Positions 10,802-22,798 of a stretch of 64,000 bases of DNA are shown here, one piece after another. Made by a program: the position numbers and the translations under genes. The notes beneath the pieces are model-generated. The model ran no database searches, was not told where the DNA came from, and saw nothing but the letters and a program-made list of their open reading frames with translations. Within the stretch, counting starts at the first letter, position 1; every line of letters starts with the position of its first letter. Source of the stretch: Falciphora oryzae (lineage: Eukaryota > Ascomycota > Sordariomycetes > Magnaporthales > Magnaporthaceae); assembly GCA_000733355.1 (NCBI GenBank), contig JNVV01000001.1, forward strand, positions 1,758,423 to 1,822,422, read 5' to 3'.

Positions 10802-12589
10802 GATTCGCAGCAAGGGGATGCGCGTGGCTGTCGGTGCGGTGAGCTGGGGGGGACGGAGGGGTCTGCACTATGCAGGCTTGATATCAAAAGTCCGGGAGCC
10901 GCTTGGCAGAGAGGTCGATCGAGTGTCGAGCTCAGTAGACTTTCGGGCCGGAGCGGATTGATATAAGCAATTGGCTACGAGGCGCTGAACTTGCTGGGTT
11001 GAGCGAGTCCAATCCCTGAGGCCACATGAAAGGCGCGCATTTTACACCCCATTCCAGCCAATATGAAATATGAGGTGTTGCTGCCACCTCAATCGCAAAG
11101 CAGGAGGGGCGGCGAGGCAGGTGCCGGCCCACTTTAACCTCTGCTCGATCGTCGGCCACGGCGCTGGGCGGGCTCGTCGTTGTGGTCTGGCCTCGTGCCT
11201 ACCTGTCCACCGATTGGGTAGAGCCCGCTAGCCTAGCCTAGCGAGCTGGCCAGGGCTGGTCTCAACGGTCTCGGTTATCTCTGCGCGTGCGAGTATTGGC
11301 GACATGTGCATGGTGGACTTTGCGACTGGATGGGCGCCAATGGAATTGCATGTGCCACTGAATGCTACAGTAGCCGTGCCTCGATCAATTCTCTCGGGTG
11401 TACCTTTACGTGATACCACTGCCCACCGTGCACATGACCCAGATTGAATGGATGGTGAACTGACCTCTGGTTGATCCTCTAATTAGCGTGCCTGATTTTC
11501 GTTTCAACGAGCCCGGAAACACGGCTCTGGTCCGCCCCATCCTCTCCAAAGATGTGTGATGATGGCACTCGAGCTCATTGGCCACAACCAAGACAAAAAG
11601 CTCGACGGTCTCCTGCACCGCACCGAGTCCGCGTGGCAATATAAGATGGATTCCTGCGGTAGGGAATAGTCCCTTCCTTCGAATGACAAGCGCCTTCTTC
11701 CCAGGCAGGAATCCATGCAGAAATAGAGATGAGGCACGCGAGTGCGCTTTGTTCGTCGACATCCTCCTTGCCGGTCCCGAATGCCATGCGTTTCAGGCCC
11801 CTTGCGCCGCCCAAGCATCACTGCGAGGCCGTCTCAACTGCTTTGACATCGCCCCCAGTCCCTGCAATAGTGCTCTTCGCCCTTCGCCCCTCGCCGCCCC
11901 AGACTCCAGGCTGGCGCTGCCGACCTTGGCCGAGATGGGTTGATGGCTGCCCGCCTGCTCTCCCATGGTCCTGGTCAACCTTCTGCTCGCGTTTCTGCTG
12001 CCCGCCATGGCGCAAGATGTGACTTGACGGCCAATTTGAGCCGGTCACAGTGGGGGTCTATAACACCTCTGGGGCCCTATATCGCCCTTCTGGGATGTCG
12101 GTTAAAACGCATGGCTGGGCACTGATATCCCGCCGCACTATCACGACGCAACGCCTTGAACGAAAAAAAAGATTTGCGACATGTCTATTTTGCGTCTGTT
12201 CTGTTGCACTGCTAAAATAAAATCAACATTGTCTCCGCTTCTTTCCTGACCAGTGCATATGTAAATCCATCGATGCCATCGCCTCATTGTGATCCATTCC
12301 ATGCGTCTCAGCGCTGTTCCAAATTCCTCACTAACGGAGCCCGGATTCTAGCGCCTGGATTGCTCGTCCCTTCACATCAGCCAAACCCCCTGCTCCCCTT
12401 GAGCTAGCGCACCACAGCCTGGAATCCGTGCTAAAGCTACGCCCTGACAGCGCTGAAAGCGCCCACGGATTCACCAATCGCTGCGCCAAAGCGACCCAAC
12501 TTCCAGGCGGCGGCGCCGAATCGGAGAGCGCTAGAGCCCACATTGAGCGTTCAAGAACCTTGGTCTAAACCCGGCCTGCAGAGTGGCCC
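10802..12589. other. Divergent intergenic region
   Basis: About 1.8 kb between ECT1 (-) and the unknown gene at 12590 (+), holding both promoters. Several overlapping frames of 60-120 codons exist near 11400-12050 on both strands. Their mutual overlap and lack of any motif mark them as chance. An A/T-rich patch lies at about 12160-12230. Confidence 0.45.
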
Positions 12590-14198
12590 ATGTTCCAAAT
12601 AACTGGGAGAGATACCGCGAGGGTGGGCGCAACGTCCAACTACTCCTTTCCTCAAAATGCCTATTCGTCCCCGCCAGCGACGCAGACGACCAGCTCCCTG
12701 CAGCAGCCTCCACCTCCACTGCCGCCGCCGCCACCAGCGCCAGCCGGTTCCACAGGCAACAAATCACGACCCAACACCAGCGACCCAAACGAATCCTCGG
12801 GACAGGCCGACCAGCAGCAGCAGCAGCCAGAGCCGCAGCAGCAGCACAAGTCCGCCAAGGACCGCAGACCTTCCTTCTCCCTCTCCCGCAGGCCCTCCTT
12901 CGCGAGACTACGGCGCGGCTCGACCTCGAATGGGTCCGGCGGCGACGGCGCTGGAGGAGGCCGCAACGGCTTCTTCGTCGTAACCGACCACTCGACGCCC
13001 CCTGACCTCCCCGACAACGCCGCCCTCGCCGCGCACGCGACCCACCGCGACGCTCTCCTGTCCCCTCCCCTCTCGGCCGACTCCTTCTCCAAGATGCTCA
13101 CCCGCACTGCGCCCTCCTCGGCCAACGGCTACACGCCGAGCCAGCTGGCCCCGCCCTCGACCGGCGTGACCATGCAGAGCGAGTCTTCGCTGGTCCATCA
13201 GCACATCCACGACATGGCCAACAAGAGGATATCGACGCTGGACTACCTGCGCAAGGCGTACGTTCTCTAAAACCCCCTAGTTTAATTTCTGTTGCGTCCA
13301 TCGTCTGGTTGTCAGGGTCCAGGACGAACCCTGAGCCCCCTTCCTCTCCCTTTACTACTACCCACTTACTGACCGCTGCAAACTGCTATACAGACACGAA
13401 GGCCGCGTCTACTGGTTCAACACGCTGCTCTTCGACAAGCCCGACCTCGCCAGGCTGCCCTACTTTGACAGCCGCAAGCTCGCCCGCCGCGCGACCAACT
13501 ACCTGCTCCTCGGCCTCTCCCTGCCTGCCGTCATCGACCTCAACTCGTCCACCCCGGTCGAGTTCCTGCGCAGCCTCAACATCCTGCTGGGCGAGTTCGA
13601 GACCTTCCAGAACCTGCACTCGGAGAACGGGCCCTCGACCGCGTCCTCCCTGTCCCGCGCCCGCATCCCAAACATGTTCCGCCGCGGCACCCAGGGCGCC
13701 AAGACGCGCCGCACCTCGGGCGCCAACGACATCGGCTTCCCCCTGGAGCCCAGCGAGAGCAACGGCGGGTCCGCCGGCGTCTTTGGGGGCGGAGGTTCCG
13801 GCGCCGGCTTTGGCGGGGATGCCGGCGGCGGCGGCGTCGACGGGGCCGAGGGCGGCAACACCAGCGTGCTGGCCTTCGCCGCGCACGACACGGACCTGCT
13901 GCCCGGCGAGGAGTACACGCACCTGCTGACGCCGTCGCTGCCCTTCGACCCGGACTTCTTCGAGACCTTCGCGACGCTCTGCGACGTCCTGATCGACTGC
14001 TACACGCGCCTGCTGAGCCTGGTGCCCACGCCGCGCGAGTGCAACCAGTCCGTGGCCGAGCTCTTCACCAAGGCCGACGCCAGGGTCCGCAAGATCATCA
14101 TCCAGGGCGTCGTCAAGGAGTTTGAGGACTCGAGCCGCAGCGGCGTCAAGAACGAGGTCGCCAACGTCGGCAAGGTCGTCCTGGGCGGCCTCATGTGA
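12590..14198 (+). CDS. Conserved fungal protein of unknown function, low-complexity N-terminus
   Basis: Two exons (12590-13257 and 13394-14198; 136-nt intron) encode 490 aa. A stop codon (12566-12568) precedes the chosen ATG in frame. The first ~200 residues are disordered: poly-Pro, poly-Gln (QQQQQ), Ser/Arg-rich RRPSFSLSRRPSF and Gly-rich. A compact, highly regular block follows (about 207-290), with MANKRISTLDYLRKA joined across the intron to HEGRVYWFNT, then hydrophobic helices LLLGLSLPAVIDL and FLRSLNILLGEFE. A Gly/Ser-rich linker (about 345-385) leads to a second helical block ending ...KVVLGGLM. The pattern looks like a conserved two-part helical domain split by a variable linker. I do not recognise a named family and assign no function. 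RRPS-type sites suggest phosphorylation of the tail, which is inference. Confidence 0.85.
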
Positions 14199-15792
14199 CG
14201 ATGGGCTGATTCATATCTGGCCTGTCTAGGGAGCTCTGTATGCGTATGAGAATATGTGCGTGCACAGACGACTTGGTGGCATTCTAGCCTCTGGAAATGA
14301 CTTATTCTCTTGGCTTGGTCGCGTACGGCGTTGATGAGGGTAGCATGAGCATATGGTTGGGTCTAGAGCTGGGTGATGGTTTGCAAAACCAACATACCCA
14401 TAATGTCGAAACGAAGATCCCGATCTAGGTTGTTCCACAGCATCACAATAATCCATTCAATATGTCCTTAATTTACTGTCATCATTGATTATTGGCGATA
14501 TCTGAGACTACCACTGAGACTATCATGAGCTGTAAGACATGTGAGGGAAGGTAAGAGGGAAGAAGAAGGGTCATGTGACGTTTATCAGAAACCATAACGC
14601 ATATTGCAATCATCACCATGGAGCGCACCTTTTACAGTGGCTCCGGTCAGTGCTTGACTCTAATATTTGGTTCATCATGTAAAACTTCACCCCCAAAATG
14701 GGCACTCTGCTCAACTCCCGGTCACGAGAGCCCACAGACAAAAGCTTCCCGCGAAGCTTGGAGTGTAGAAAAAAATGTATGTCTGAGGGTCTCGTTCGCA
14801 AGAACGATGAGAGTGTGGTTGGAGCCCCCCTCGCACCAAGAGTAAGCCCCATCGTGTAAAACCACGCCGGCTGCTTTCCTCCCGAGGGAGTACCGACAGA
14901 CCAGGCATGGCTCAATCGCATAACTGTGGTGGAATGAACTGACGAAATGCTCCCATGCCAGGCTTGAGCGTCCCGTGGGCCGCCCCGACCATCCCCAAAA
15001 AAATTCCACGCTCACCGAGGTCAGAACCAGACCAGACCAAATTGCCCGACCGCCATCCCGAAGCGCGGACTCGTATCTTCGTCCATTGGGGGCAACGGGG
15101 AGCGGCGGCGAGAGGGCGCGGTGCTGGTGCAGAAACTGACCCAAGGCAGGATGGCCGCCCGAGGACGGAGGGACGGTCCAAAGGCGGTGCGAGAGACAGC
15201 CAGCAGGGATGAGCCGCAGTGCTTCTATGGCGGCGCGTTTCCGCAAGAAGTGTCCGGGGACTTTCCCCAAAGCAGAGAGGGTTGTTGAGACGATGCGAAC
15301 ACCTTCTCCGTGTTTTCAGCTTCGAACAGCGATCTTTTGGACGAGGGGGGCCTGAGGGAAAGGAAGGAGGAAAAAACTTTTGCAGATTTTCCAAGTTGAT
15401 TTTTTTTATGGGCGTCTTCCGCCAGGTCCCCGCAGAATTAGATGGGGCGCGTGTGTCAAGGTGGGGCACGGCGTCGAGCTTGCTTGCATCCGTCTTATGT
15501 AATCTGCAGGTGCTGCCTGTCATTGGTCATCAGTTTTGCATCTATCACCGACGCGCGCTGGAGCCGTTTACTAGCACCGAGCCGTGTCTGGGCCTGAGCT
15601 GCATCGCCTCGACTCTTCCGATAGCTACCATCCCACACAAGAATCTTTCGAACCGGACACCACCGAGGCTCGTGGCTGCAAATCACCAAGAGGCCAGCTT
15701 TTTCTCGAGCTCGGCAGTCTCCGCGCCCGGCCCGAGGGCATTCCACGAACCGCCTGCTGCTTTCCAGCAAAGCCGCTACCGAGAAAGCAACC
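14199..15792. other. Intergenic region upstream of the Rae1 gene
   Basis: About 1.6 kb. The left part is the 3' flank of the preceding gene, the right part the Rae1 promoter and leader. Long open frames at 14722-15270 (-) and 15219-16040 (+) are compositional shadows that overlap each other and the Rae1 start. No RNA gene or repeat is seen. Confidence 0.45.
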
Positions 15793-17066
15793 ATGTCGGG
15801 ACTCTTCGGCCAGACGGCGGCGGCGGCGACCAGCACGATCGGCGACCTCAAAAACGACGTCGCCATCGCAAACCCCCCCGAGGACAGCATCTCGGACCTC
15901 GCCTTCAACCCGAACCCGAGCGACCAGAAGGACTTCCTCGCCGTCGCGAGCTGGGACAAGAAGGTGCGCATCTACGAGGTCTTGGGCAACGGAACCGCCG
16001 AAGGGAAACACCTCTACGAGCACGACGCGCCCGTCTTTAGCTGCGACTACTACAAGGTAATATTACCCTACTGGCCCGTGTGCCTGCTTAACTTGCTTTC
16101 TCCCCCAAAGCTATCTATCTTGGTGGATAATCAGAGTCCATAGCCAGTTTCTGCAACCGTAATGCTAACACCCGAAACCCCACACAGGATGGCACCAAGA
16201 TCGTCTCTGGAGGCGCTGACAAGATGGCCAAGGTGTGCGACGTGACGACGGGCCAGACGGCGCAGGTGGCGCAGCACGACCGGCCGGTGCGGTGCGTCCG
16301 CTTCTACGACAACGGCGGCAGCCCCATGGTGATCACGGGCTCGTGGGACAAGACGGTCAAATACTGGGACCTGCGGCAGCAGACGGCCGTCGGCACCCTG
16401 CAGTGCCAGGAGCGCGTCTACACCATGGATGTGCGCGACAACCTTCTCGTCGTCGGCACCGCCGACCGCTACATCAACGTCGTCAACCTCAAGGACCCCT
16501 CAAAGTTCTACAAGACCCTCCAGAGCCCGCTCAAGTGGCAGACTCGCGTCGTCAGCTGCTTCACCGACTCGGCCGGCTTTGCTATTGGCAGCATCGAGGG
16601 TCGGTGCGCCATCCAGTACGTGGAGGACAAGGACAACAGGTAAGAGAATACCCCAGACTGTAATATTGGTGCATCAGGACTGTATGGCTGACGACAAAAA
16701 AAACACAGCTCCAATTTCTCTTTCAAGTGTCACCGCGATCAGCCGCAGGGCAACACCACCAGCGTCTACGCGGTCAACGACATATCATTCCACCCGGTGC
16801 ACGGAACCTTTAGCACAGCCGGCTCGGACGGCACGTTCCACTTCTGGGACAAGGACGCCAAGCACAGGCTCAAGGGCTACCCCAATGTCGGCGGCAGCAT
16901 TACGTCGACCACATTCAACAAGAACGGCAACATCTTCGCGTACTCCGTTAGTTACGACTGGGCAAAGGGCTACCAGGGAAACAACACCCAGTACCCCAAC
17001 AAGGTGATGCTGCACCCCGTCCTACCGGACGAGTGCAAACCGCGTCCGTCGGTCAAGAAGCGGTGA
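15793..17066 (+). CDS. RAE1: mRNA export factor Rae1/Gle2 (WD40)
   Basis: Three exons (15793-16056, 16188-16639 and 16709-17066) encode 357 aa, the usual family length. Rae1/Gle2 is a seven-bladed propeller that binds the GLEBS motif of a nucleoporin and works in mRNA export at the nuclear pore. The N-terminus has a short Gly-Leu-Phe-Gly-like start (MSGLFGQT). Blades are marked by VASWDKKVRIYEV, SGGADKMAKVCDV, TGSWDKTVKYWDL, VVGTADRYINVVNL, and a late TAGSDGTFHFWDKD. The family-typical SSNFSFKCHR segment spans intron 2. The C-terminal RPSVKKR ends a basic tail. Introns of 131 and 69 nt carry GCTAAC and GCTGAC branch points. Confidence 0.97.
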
Positions 17067-17922
17067 GGCGGGGGCAGCAGGTTGCCAGGAGCGTGGGGAG
17101 TGGGGAGTGGGCCCGGCCGGTTCGAGGGAGCCGTGTTGGCGATGGGTGCAACCTCAAGCTCAGGAGGCTGTTGGCTCTCGCCCTGCGTTGTGTTTCCCAT
17201 CCAAGACTTGGTACCTTGACATCCCGAGGAAGAAGCCTTGGCCGACGAATTCTCGGCTGGCAATATTTGGCGGTCAAAACAGAGTTGGAAAATATTATGG
17301 CTGTTGGCGAAGGCGGACGGGCTATTCGCAGCCTCATCAGTGGCTTTGGGCAGGGTGGCTTTGAATAGTTCGGAGGAAAGCCAGATGATGATACCACATA
17401 GCACTTCTAGTGTCGTTGTACGAGAATAAATGTTTTAGATATTGAAAGCGATGTCCTGTCATGGACCCCTAAATGTGACCAGTCGTTTCCGTCGTGATAG
17501 GACGAACCGTCGGACCTACAGGGTAGAACTTCGTGACCAAATTCAAGACCAAAACGAAGGCGGGCTTTGGATGATGCCCAACTCAAAAAACACGGTGTTG
17601 GGTTCCGAGAACGCAAAACTTGATCGTGACCAGAAACGTTGGGAAATGTTGAGCCAGGAAATAGAACCATGGCCGGCCCAGTTCAAATTCGAAATAGCAT
17701 AATCCTGCTAGTAGAGTCCCCAAATGGATGGACCTAATTACAACACATACAGCCATAAGTATGGCTTTTTGGTCTCGTGGGGTGTAATACAGTCTTGCGA
17801 TTAACAAGATAAAAACAGCATAATCCAAACCAAAACCAGAGGCTTTGTTGGCATAAACTCCTAACCCATCGTCAAGTCGTCGTCTCAAGAAAAGTGGTCA
17901 AAGGACCGAGGTTCTTCCTGGG
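17067..17922. other. Convergent 3' intergenic region
   Basis: It lies between the ends of the Rae1 gene (+) and the mitochondrial-type gene (-). The part from 17400 to 17880 is distinctly AT-richer than flanking coding DNA. No supported gene. Confidence 0.5.
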
Positions 17923-18677
17923 TCAGGCGATTGCGGGTTTCTTCTGGTCACCAAAGACGTCGCCGAGCATGCCGTGCCACACGTCCTTGATCATGGAGTG
18001 GCCGTCACCCGAGCGGGCGGCAGGGGCGCGCTCGTGGACAAACTTGAGCTCGATGCCGTCGAGGCCGATGCCCTCGACCTCGGTCAGGGCTGAGAGCACC
18101 TTATCCGGGTGGGCGGCAACGACGCTGATCTCGGCGGCGGGCAGCGGGGCGTCAGGAGCCTCGGCAGCGAGGGCGGACCGGTCCGGAGTGAAGTTGTCCG
18201 GCATGAAGGGCACGCGGATGACCTGGGCCATGTCGGAGGCCGGGCCCACGTCCATCATGGGCAGGACGGTGAAGTCCAGAGTAGGCACCTCAATGCGGGC
18301 GGCCGGCGCGGCGCTGCTGTGGAAGCCCTGCATCAGAGGAATTATCCTGCCCGGGTTTGGCTGGACGGTCACGGGCCGGTGGGCGGTGGTCATGCCGCGA
18401 CGAGAGGCCTGTTTGGTGCGAGCGCTTGGTGTAAGTCACGACTGACTCGCCTCACTCGAACCCATCCCCATGACGCAACTAACAATGACGTCGGGGAACT
18501 AGCTGCAACAGATAGACCTACCTCGTTGTCACTACTCCTGCCCTCGGCACCGAAATCTGAGTGCGCGAGAGAGGCGGCGGCCTTGGAGGCCCTGGAGATG
18601 AGGTTGGGCCGCGCTACTGACGGGCTGGCCGTCAGCGAGCGGGCGAGCTGTGACATTGGCGCGGTGACTCTAGTCAT
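17923..18677 (-). CDS. Probable mitochondrial protein of unknown function
   Basis: Two exons (18677-18522 and 18408-17923; 113-nt intron, phase 0) encode 213 aa. The N-terminus, MTRVTAPMSQLARSLTASPS and on to about residue 40, is rich in Arg, Ser and Ala and almost free of acidic residues, as in a mitochondrial presequence. This is inferred from composition. The mature part has a Pro/Val-rich stretch, VPTLDFTVLPMMDVGPASDM, and a C-terminal segment with HSMIKDVWHGMLGDVFG that looks like an ordered motif. I do not recognise the family. An upstream ATG at 18707 would add ten residues in frame (including the MHFT start). The gene is convergent with RAE1. Confidence 0.75.
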
Positions 18678-20111
18678 TGTGTCGGGTGATCGGAGCGTAA
18701 AGTGCACTACGGAGGTGTAGGATGGGGTTGGGATAGGCGGTATGGTATGTATGTAGGTTATCGGCTGCCAGCCAATGTTTTTGATGTCCGGCTAGGTAGG
18801 TGTAGGTTTGTGGCGGTCCGTTGTGCTCCGTCGTGTCACGCAGGGAAAAAAAAAAAAAAAAAAAAAAAAGGAATGAGAGATCGGTGATGGGGGACGGGCG
18901 GATGGATGGCAACAATTAAAGGAGAGGCGTGATCCGATGCATGAAGTTGGCGGGGGACAGACGGAAGGTCGACAAACGGGGAGGATGCCGGGAGCTGTCC
19001 AAATGGCGAGCGTGTCGAGGAAGGGGGCGGTTGCCGGGCGGGGGAAGCAGAAGTCGTACTATGGGTGCACGAGGATGATGCGGTCCTCGGATGTCCGGGG
19101 ATGCTCGACTGGCGCTTCGGGCGGTCTGGCAGGAGGTACCTCTCACGCAAAAGCAGGGCTGCAGGCTCAGCTGCGGGAGGGATCAAGGAGGGGAGATCTA
19201 GGTTGGTGGTGCTGCTGGTTCGGCAATGCTTGTCTGAGGGGAATGCAGGATCGGCCGCGCTTCCCGTCCACGAGCCGTCGTGGTAAATGGCAGCTCAGGT
19301 ATTATATACACGATGTTTCAGGAGCACGCATCACCACCGCTCTTAGCCTGGCCGACTCGCCTTCCTGGGCGATTGAAAGGCCCACGCCCAGCCGCCCTGA
19401 AATCCCCTGCTGGTGGAGGTTTGTGCCGCCATCCATCAGCGGGCAGGTCGGTCGCAAATTTCCGTTGAGGCGTCAACAAAACGCCGCCGACTGCGCCAAA
19501 AGAGTTTGGTTCATGGAAAGGATGGAAGCAGGCTGCGCGCCCCTGCCCGTCCGGGACCTTGTTCCTGTTGGGGAGGGACAGCTTGAGCCCGGACCACCTA
19601 GCCACACCACCACTACAGGTACCGACTGCCCCGAATTCCGACGACCGGCGGTCAGCAGCTGACTGGCTCCCAATACGGTCTAGGCCTGCCTTGCTGCACC
19701 CAGCAAATGTGGGGTCGGCCCACTGATCTGCGAATCCCATGATCGACGTGTTTGCTTGATTGAGTCGTCAGCGAGATTTGGCAGACGATGGCCGGCAGAT
19801 CAGGAATTTGTGCATCACGATTCAGTGCCCTGGCGGGAGAGTCACCAAAGCAACCTGCAGGGCATCTTGGCAACTCGTCTTCTCAATTGTGTGCTGCCAG
19901 CTTGCCGAATTGACCAATCCAGTCTACTAGATTTCGAAGCTCCCTGGTACTTGCGAACTGCTTGTTTTCCAAGTGGCGTTCTTTTCCATTCCCCGCCTCG
20001 CCCTGCAACAGCCTTCCACTTTACATCCATGCCATATCGTCAAACACGTTTCCACATCACACCATACCTATCCAAAGGCCTCCTCAGCTCCTGACATCCG
20101 TCTTCTACCAC
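18678..20111. other. Intergenic region with an A24 tract
   Basis: Promoter side of the mitochondrial-type gene and 3' flank of the alpha/beta hydrolase. It contains a pure run of 24 A at 18846-18869. Open frames between 18937 and 19740 are on opposite strands and overlapping, with no family signature. Confidence 0.45.
18846..18869 (+). repeat. Homopolymer A24
   Basis: Twenty-four consecutive A, about 170 bp upstream of the start codon of the mitochondrial-type gene (T24 on its coding strand). A poly(dA:dT) tract of this length is expected to exclude nucleosomes and may help open the promoter; that role is inferred. Its length may vary between isolates or be miscalled. Confidence 0.85.
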
Positions 20112-21278
20112 CTAAGTCCGAAGCGCACTATCCAGAAACTGCAGGATCTGGCCAAACGCAGTTGGTGCCGAGTAGTGCAGCGACCAGTCGTGCCCCGAGT
20201 TCTTGACGACCACGGAGCCACGAGCTGTGGCGTCAGGGAATAGCAGTGCCGCCGTCTGTCGATTGATGGCGTCACAGTCGCCGGCGGTGCAGGAAAGGTG
20301 GTCTTTGTCGCCGTTGACGAACACGACCTTGCCCTTGTACCCAACTGCGGGCAGCGACGACGTTGCTGCCTCTCCCGGCGTCCAAGTGTCCTGCGTCGCG
20401 AAGTCGCGTGCCGGGATGACCGGGTTATAGTGGCCAGGGAAGTAGAAGGTATCCCGCCTCGCCGCCTCGCTCTCGAAGGTCAAATATCCCAACGGGAGGG
20501 TTCGCGGGAAACGGTCCGGCTGCAGACGGCGCGCCGAGCCGACGACGAAGGCGTCGAGTGACGAGAAGGAACCGCCGATGCCCAGGCCGGTTATGACATA
20601 GGCATCCGCGTCGGCCGGGTGCAGACGAGCCAGTGCCGTGCCCAAGGAGCAGCCCAGGGAGTGGCAGACGTACACGACCTTGAAGTCTCTCTTGAGCGTG
20701 ATGCCAGGGAGCAAGAGGCTGGGGAGCTTTCCGAGACTCTCGACACCATTGCGGATGGACTTGATCACTTGGTGGATGATCTCGGTCTGGAGCGCCGCCT
20801 GCACATCGTCCAAGGGGTCGGGGCGCTGCTTGTCGGCACCGTGACCGAGCCTGTCCAGGGCCAGGACGTGATGGCCTTTCTTGGTGGCATATGCGACAAA
20901 GTCGTTTTCTTTGACGCCATAGCCCCTCCAGACTTCCTGGTTATAGGTTGCTCCTGAAATCAGGATCTGGAGTATGTCCTGTTTGCGAGGCCGCAGCGAG
21001 CGCGATGGGCAAAAGGTGCCGCTCGCGGTGAAGTTGCCGCTGACAGTCCGCACTGGACCGCCTGGTGGGATGCCTCCGCCCAACAGTCTCGCAATGCTCC
21101 ACTGGACGATGGCAGTCTCGTTGTTGGGATCCGGCGGGTTGGTGATGATCCTGTTCTCGGCAGAGGCGGCAACGTTGAACGTGACTGGGAAACACAAGGG
21201 GTTTCCAGGAATGATAAGGGCGCCGGAGGCTCCGACGAGCAGCGAGGCCACGAGGCTGGCCAACTTGAAGCTCCTCAT
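20112..21278 (-). CDS. Secreted alpha/beta hydrolase
   Basis: A single exon of 388 aa. The signal peptide is clear (MRSFKLASLVASLLVGASGA, cleavage near residue 20). The body has the alpha/beta-hydrolase order: a strand-turn ILISGATYNQEVW for the oxyanion region, LALDRLGHG, the nucleophile elbow CHSLG (a Cys-x-Ser-x-Gly variant of GxSxG), an acidic residue in VFVNGDKDHLSC, and the late His in NSGHDWSLH. Several N-glycosylation sequons (NET, NFT) fit secretion. It resembles fungal extracellular hydrolases annotated only by fold. No lid or substrate motif allows a substrate call. A TATA-like element lies about 90-100 bp upstream. Confidence 0.9.
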   Translation of the reverse strand: MRSFKLASLVASLLVGASGALIIPGNPLCFPVTFNVAASAENRIITNPPDPNNETAIVQWSIARLLGGGIPPGGPVRTVSGNFTASGTFCPSRSLRPRKQDILQILISGATYNQEVWRGYGVKENDFVAYATKKGHHVLALDRLGHGADKQRPDPLDDVQAALQTEIIHQVIKSIRNGVESLGKLPSLLLPGITLKRDFKVVYVCHSLGCSLGTALARLHPADADAYVITGLGIGGSFSSLDAFVVGSARRLQPDRFPRTLPLGYLTFESEAARRDTFYFPGHYNPVIPARDFATQDTWTPGEAATSSLPAVGYKGKVVFVNGDKDHLSCTAGDCDAINRQTAALLFPDATARGSVVVKNSGHDWSLHYSAPTAFGQILQFLDSALRT

Positions 21279-21381
21279 GGTGGATGATTCTGGTGCTTGC
21301 TTGCGTGGGGAGAGAGAGGCCCGGCTGGCTGATGGCTATGCTATCCGGTCTTGCCTATCCCACGGTGGAAACACCTCGGAC

Positions 21382-21388
21382 CTTTATA
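21382..21388 (-). promoter_or_regulatory. TATA-like element of the secreted hydrolase
   Basis: Reads TATAAAG on the minus strand, about 104 bp upstream of the start codon at 21278, a plausible distance for a fungal core promoter with a short leader. Confidence 0.4.
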
Positions 21389-21693
21389 CACATCCCAGAC
21401 TTTTGCAAGACTTGGCTAAGAAGACAAGCTGATTCCGGTATTATTAAGCCAGTCTGAGTAGTCCGAGAGCAGTATAATGTACGTCAGTCACGAAAACTGA
21501 CAAATCGTTCCATACTCCCAAAGGACACACGCTTTTGCAATATTGTCTCGATACAGAATCAGCATGTCTCGATAGTCGGGCGTCTTCAAATTTGCAAAAG
21601 CCATTCCTTTGTTGTCCCGAGATTCCGGCTGGCGCTAAATTCCTTCCACGTTCTCTCAGACATTAGTGTGGCGTTTCTGACGTGGGGAGGTCT

Positions 21694-21721
21694 ATTCAGA
21701 GTCTTATTCAGAGTCTTATTC
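21694..21721 (+). repeat. 12-bp tandem repeat, 2.3 copies
   Basis: The unit ATTCAGAGTCTT occurs twice exactly (21694-21705 and 21706-21717), then a partial ATTC. It lies in the divergent promoter region; function unknown. Confidence 0.8.
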
Positions 21722-22798
21722 GGGCTATTCATGCAGGCGAAGTGGCTGACACCCCCTTGTTCGAGCAGCGGAATGGCGCTATTGACGCAGAAGTGACCTG
21801 CGCGCACAAAGAAATGCACCACGCGTCTTATGACCGTCTTCTAGAAGGTTTCACAGTTGGGAAATAATATCTTCCAATATGGGTCGGAGCCAATTCTTCG
21901 GGAAGCCCGTCGTCGCCCATGGTTTCCGTCATATCCGGCCAGCCGGAGCTGTCAAAGACAGCATCACACGCACTTTCAAACCAGGGGGGCTCTTTGAAAG
22001 ACAGAAGTCAGGAATGCAGCTCAACACGCGGGCTCTCGTTGGAATGCTTGCTTTCGTTGTCTGCCTAGAACAGGTCCGGATGTGCGTGGTTGGTTGCCAT
22101 GGGTGGATGACGCCTTTGTTCTCTTGAGAGGGAACCCGACTGCCCAGACAACTCGCGAAAGTATCCGACGCCCCCGCCCATGTGTGTGCTGAATTCCACA
22201 AGGATAAGGACAATTTCTCGCCTAAACGCGGCTGCTGTTGGCGAGCGTGGCGAGGCACGACATGGAGTTTATGGGCTTGCCGCAGTGACACCCGCGACCC
22301 GCCCGGCCCAGCCGACAGATGGGGTCGAGATCATGGATTGTGGAATATGTGGATGGTGTATGCAAGCATCCACGAATGTATGAAGCAACTCAAGCTTATC
22401 GCAGTCAAGAAGATGCCTGGTTTATGCACCCCTGTCTTCTCGTCACACCCGCGCGGGCGGGCCACCGTTTAATGCTAATGAGAGGTGCTGACACGCAATT
22501 TCATATCGTCAATGCCCAGGTTTTCTCATGCTCACCAAGCCGGCGCATGCACCCCGACTTTGTCGATGGGGTCCACCACCGGGATCAATATTGTAAAGTG
22601 CTACCTCGCTGTCTTCGCGCCAAGCGGCCGTGCGCGTCAATGGGGTCGGTGACGATGGTGACAGGTTCATAAAGGGGCCTATTTCCTCGCTGACAGGAGA
22701 AATAGAAAGTCCCTCTTGATCTTCAGCCTCCGGCCCCTCATCGCATAGCTACCCGAGGAAAGTTAATCGGCCGCGTCGAACCCAACAAGTACTTCACG

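Larger units (their letters stand above)
21279..22798. other. Divergent promoter region between two secreted-enzyme genes
   Basis: About 1.5 kb separates the hydrolase (-) from the endonuclease-fold gene (+). Both products carry signal peptides, so co-regulation is conceivable but not shown. It holds a TATA-like element on the minus strand, a 12-bp tandem repeat at 21694-21721 and no supported gene. Confidence 0.45.

Noticed and set aside
11404..12048. Several overlapping 70-120 codon frames between ECT1 and the 12.6-kb gene
   Set aside because: Frames on both strands cover the same bases, with no splice-compatible partner or motif.
15219..16040. 273-codon plus-strand frame before RAE1
   Set aside because: It overlaps the RAE1 first exon in another frame and is basic and repetitive, a shadow of the GC-rich exon.
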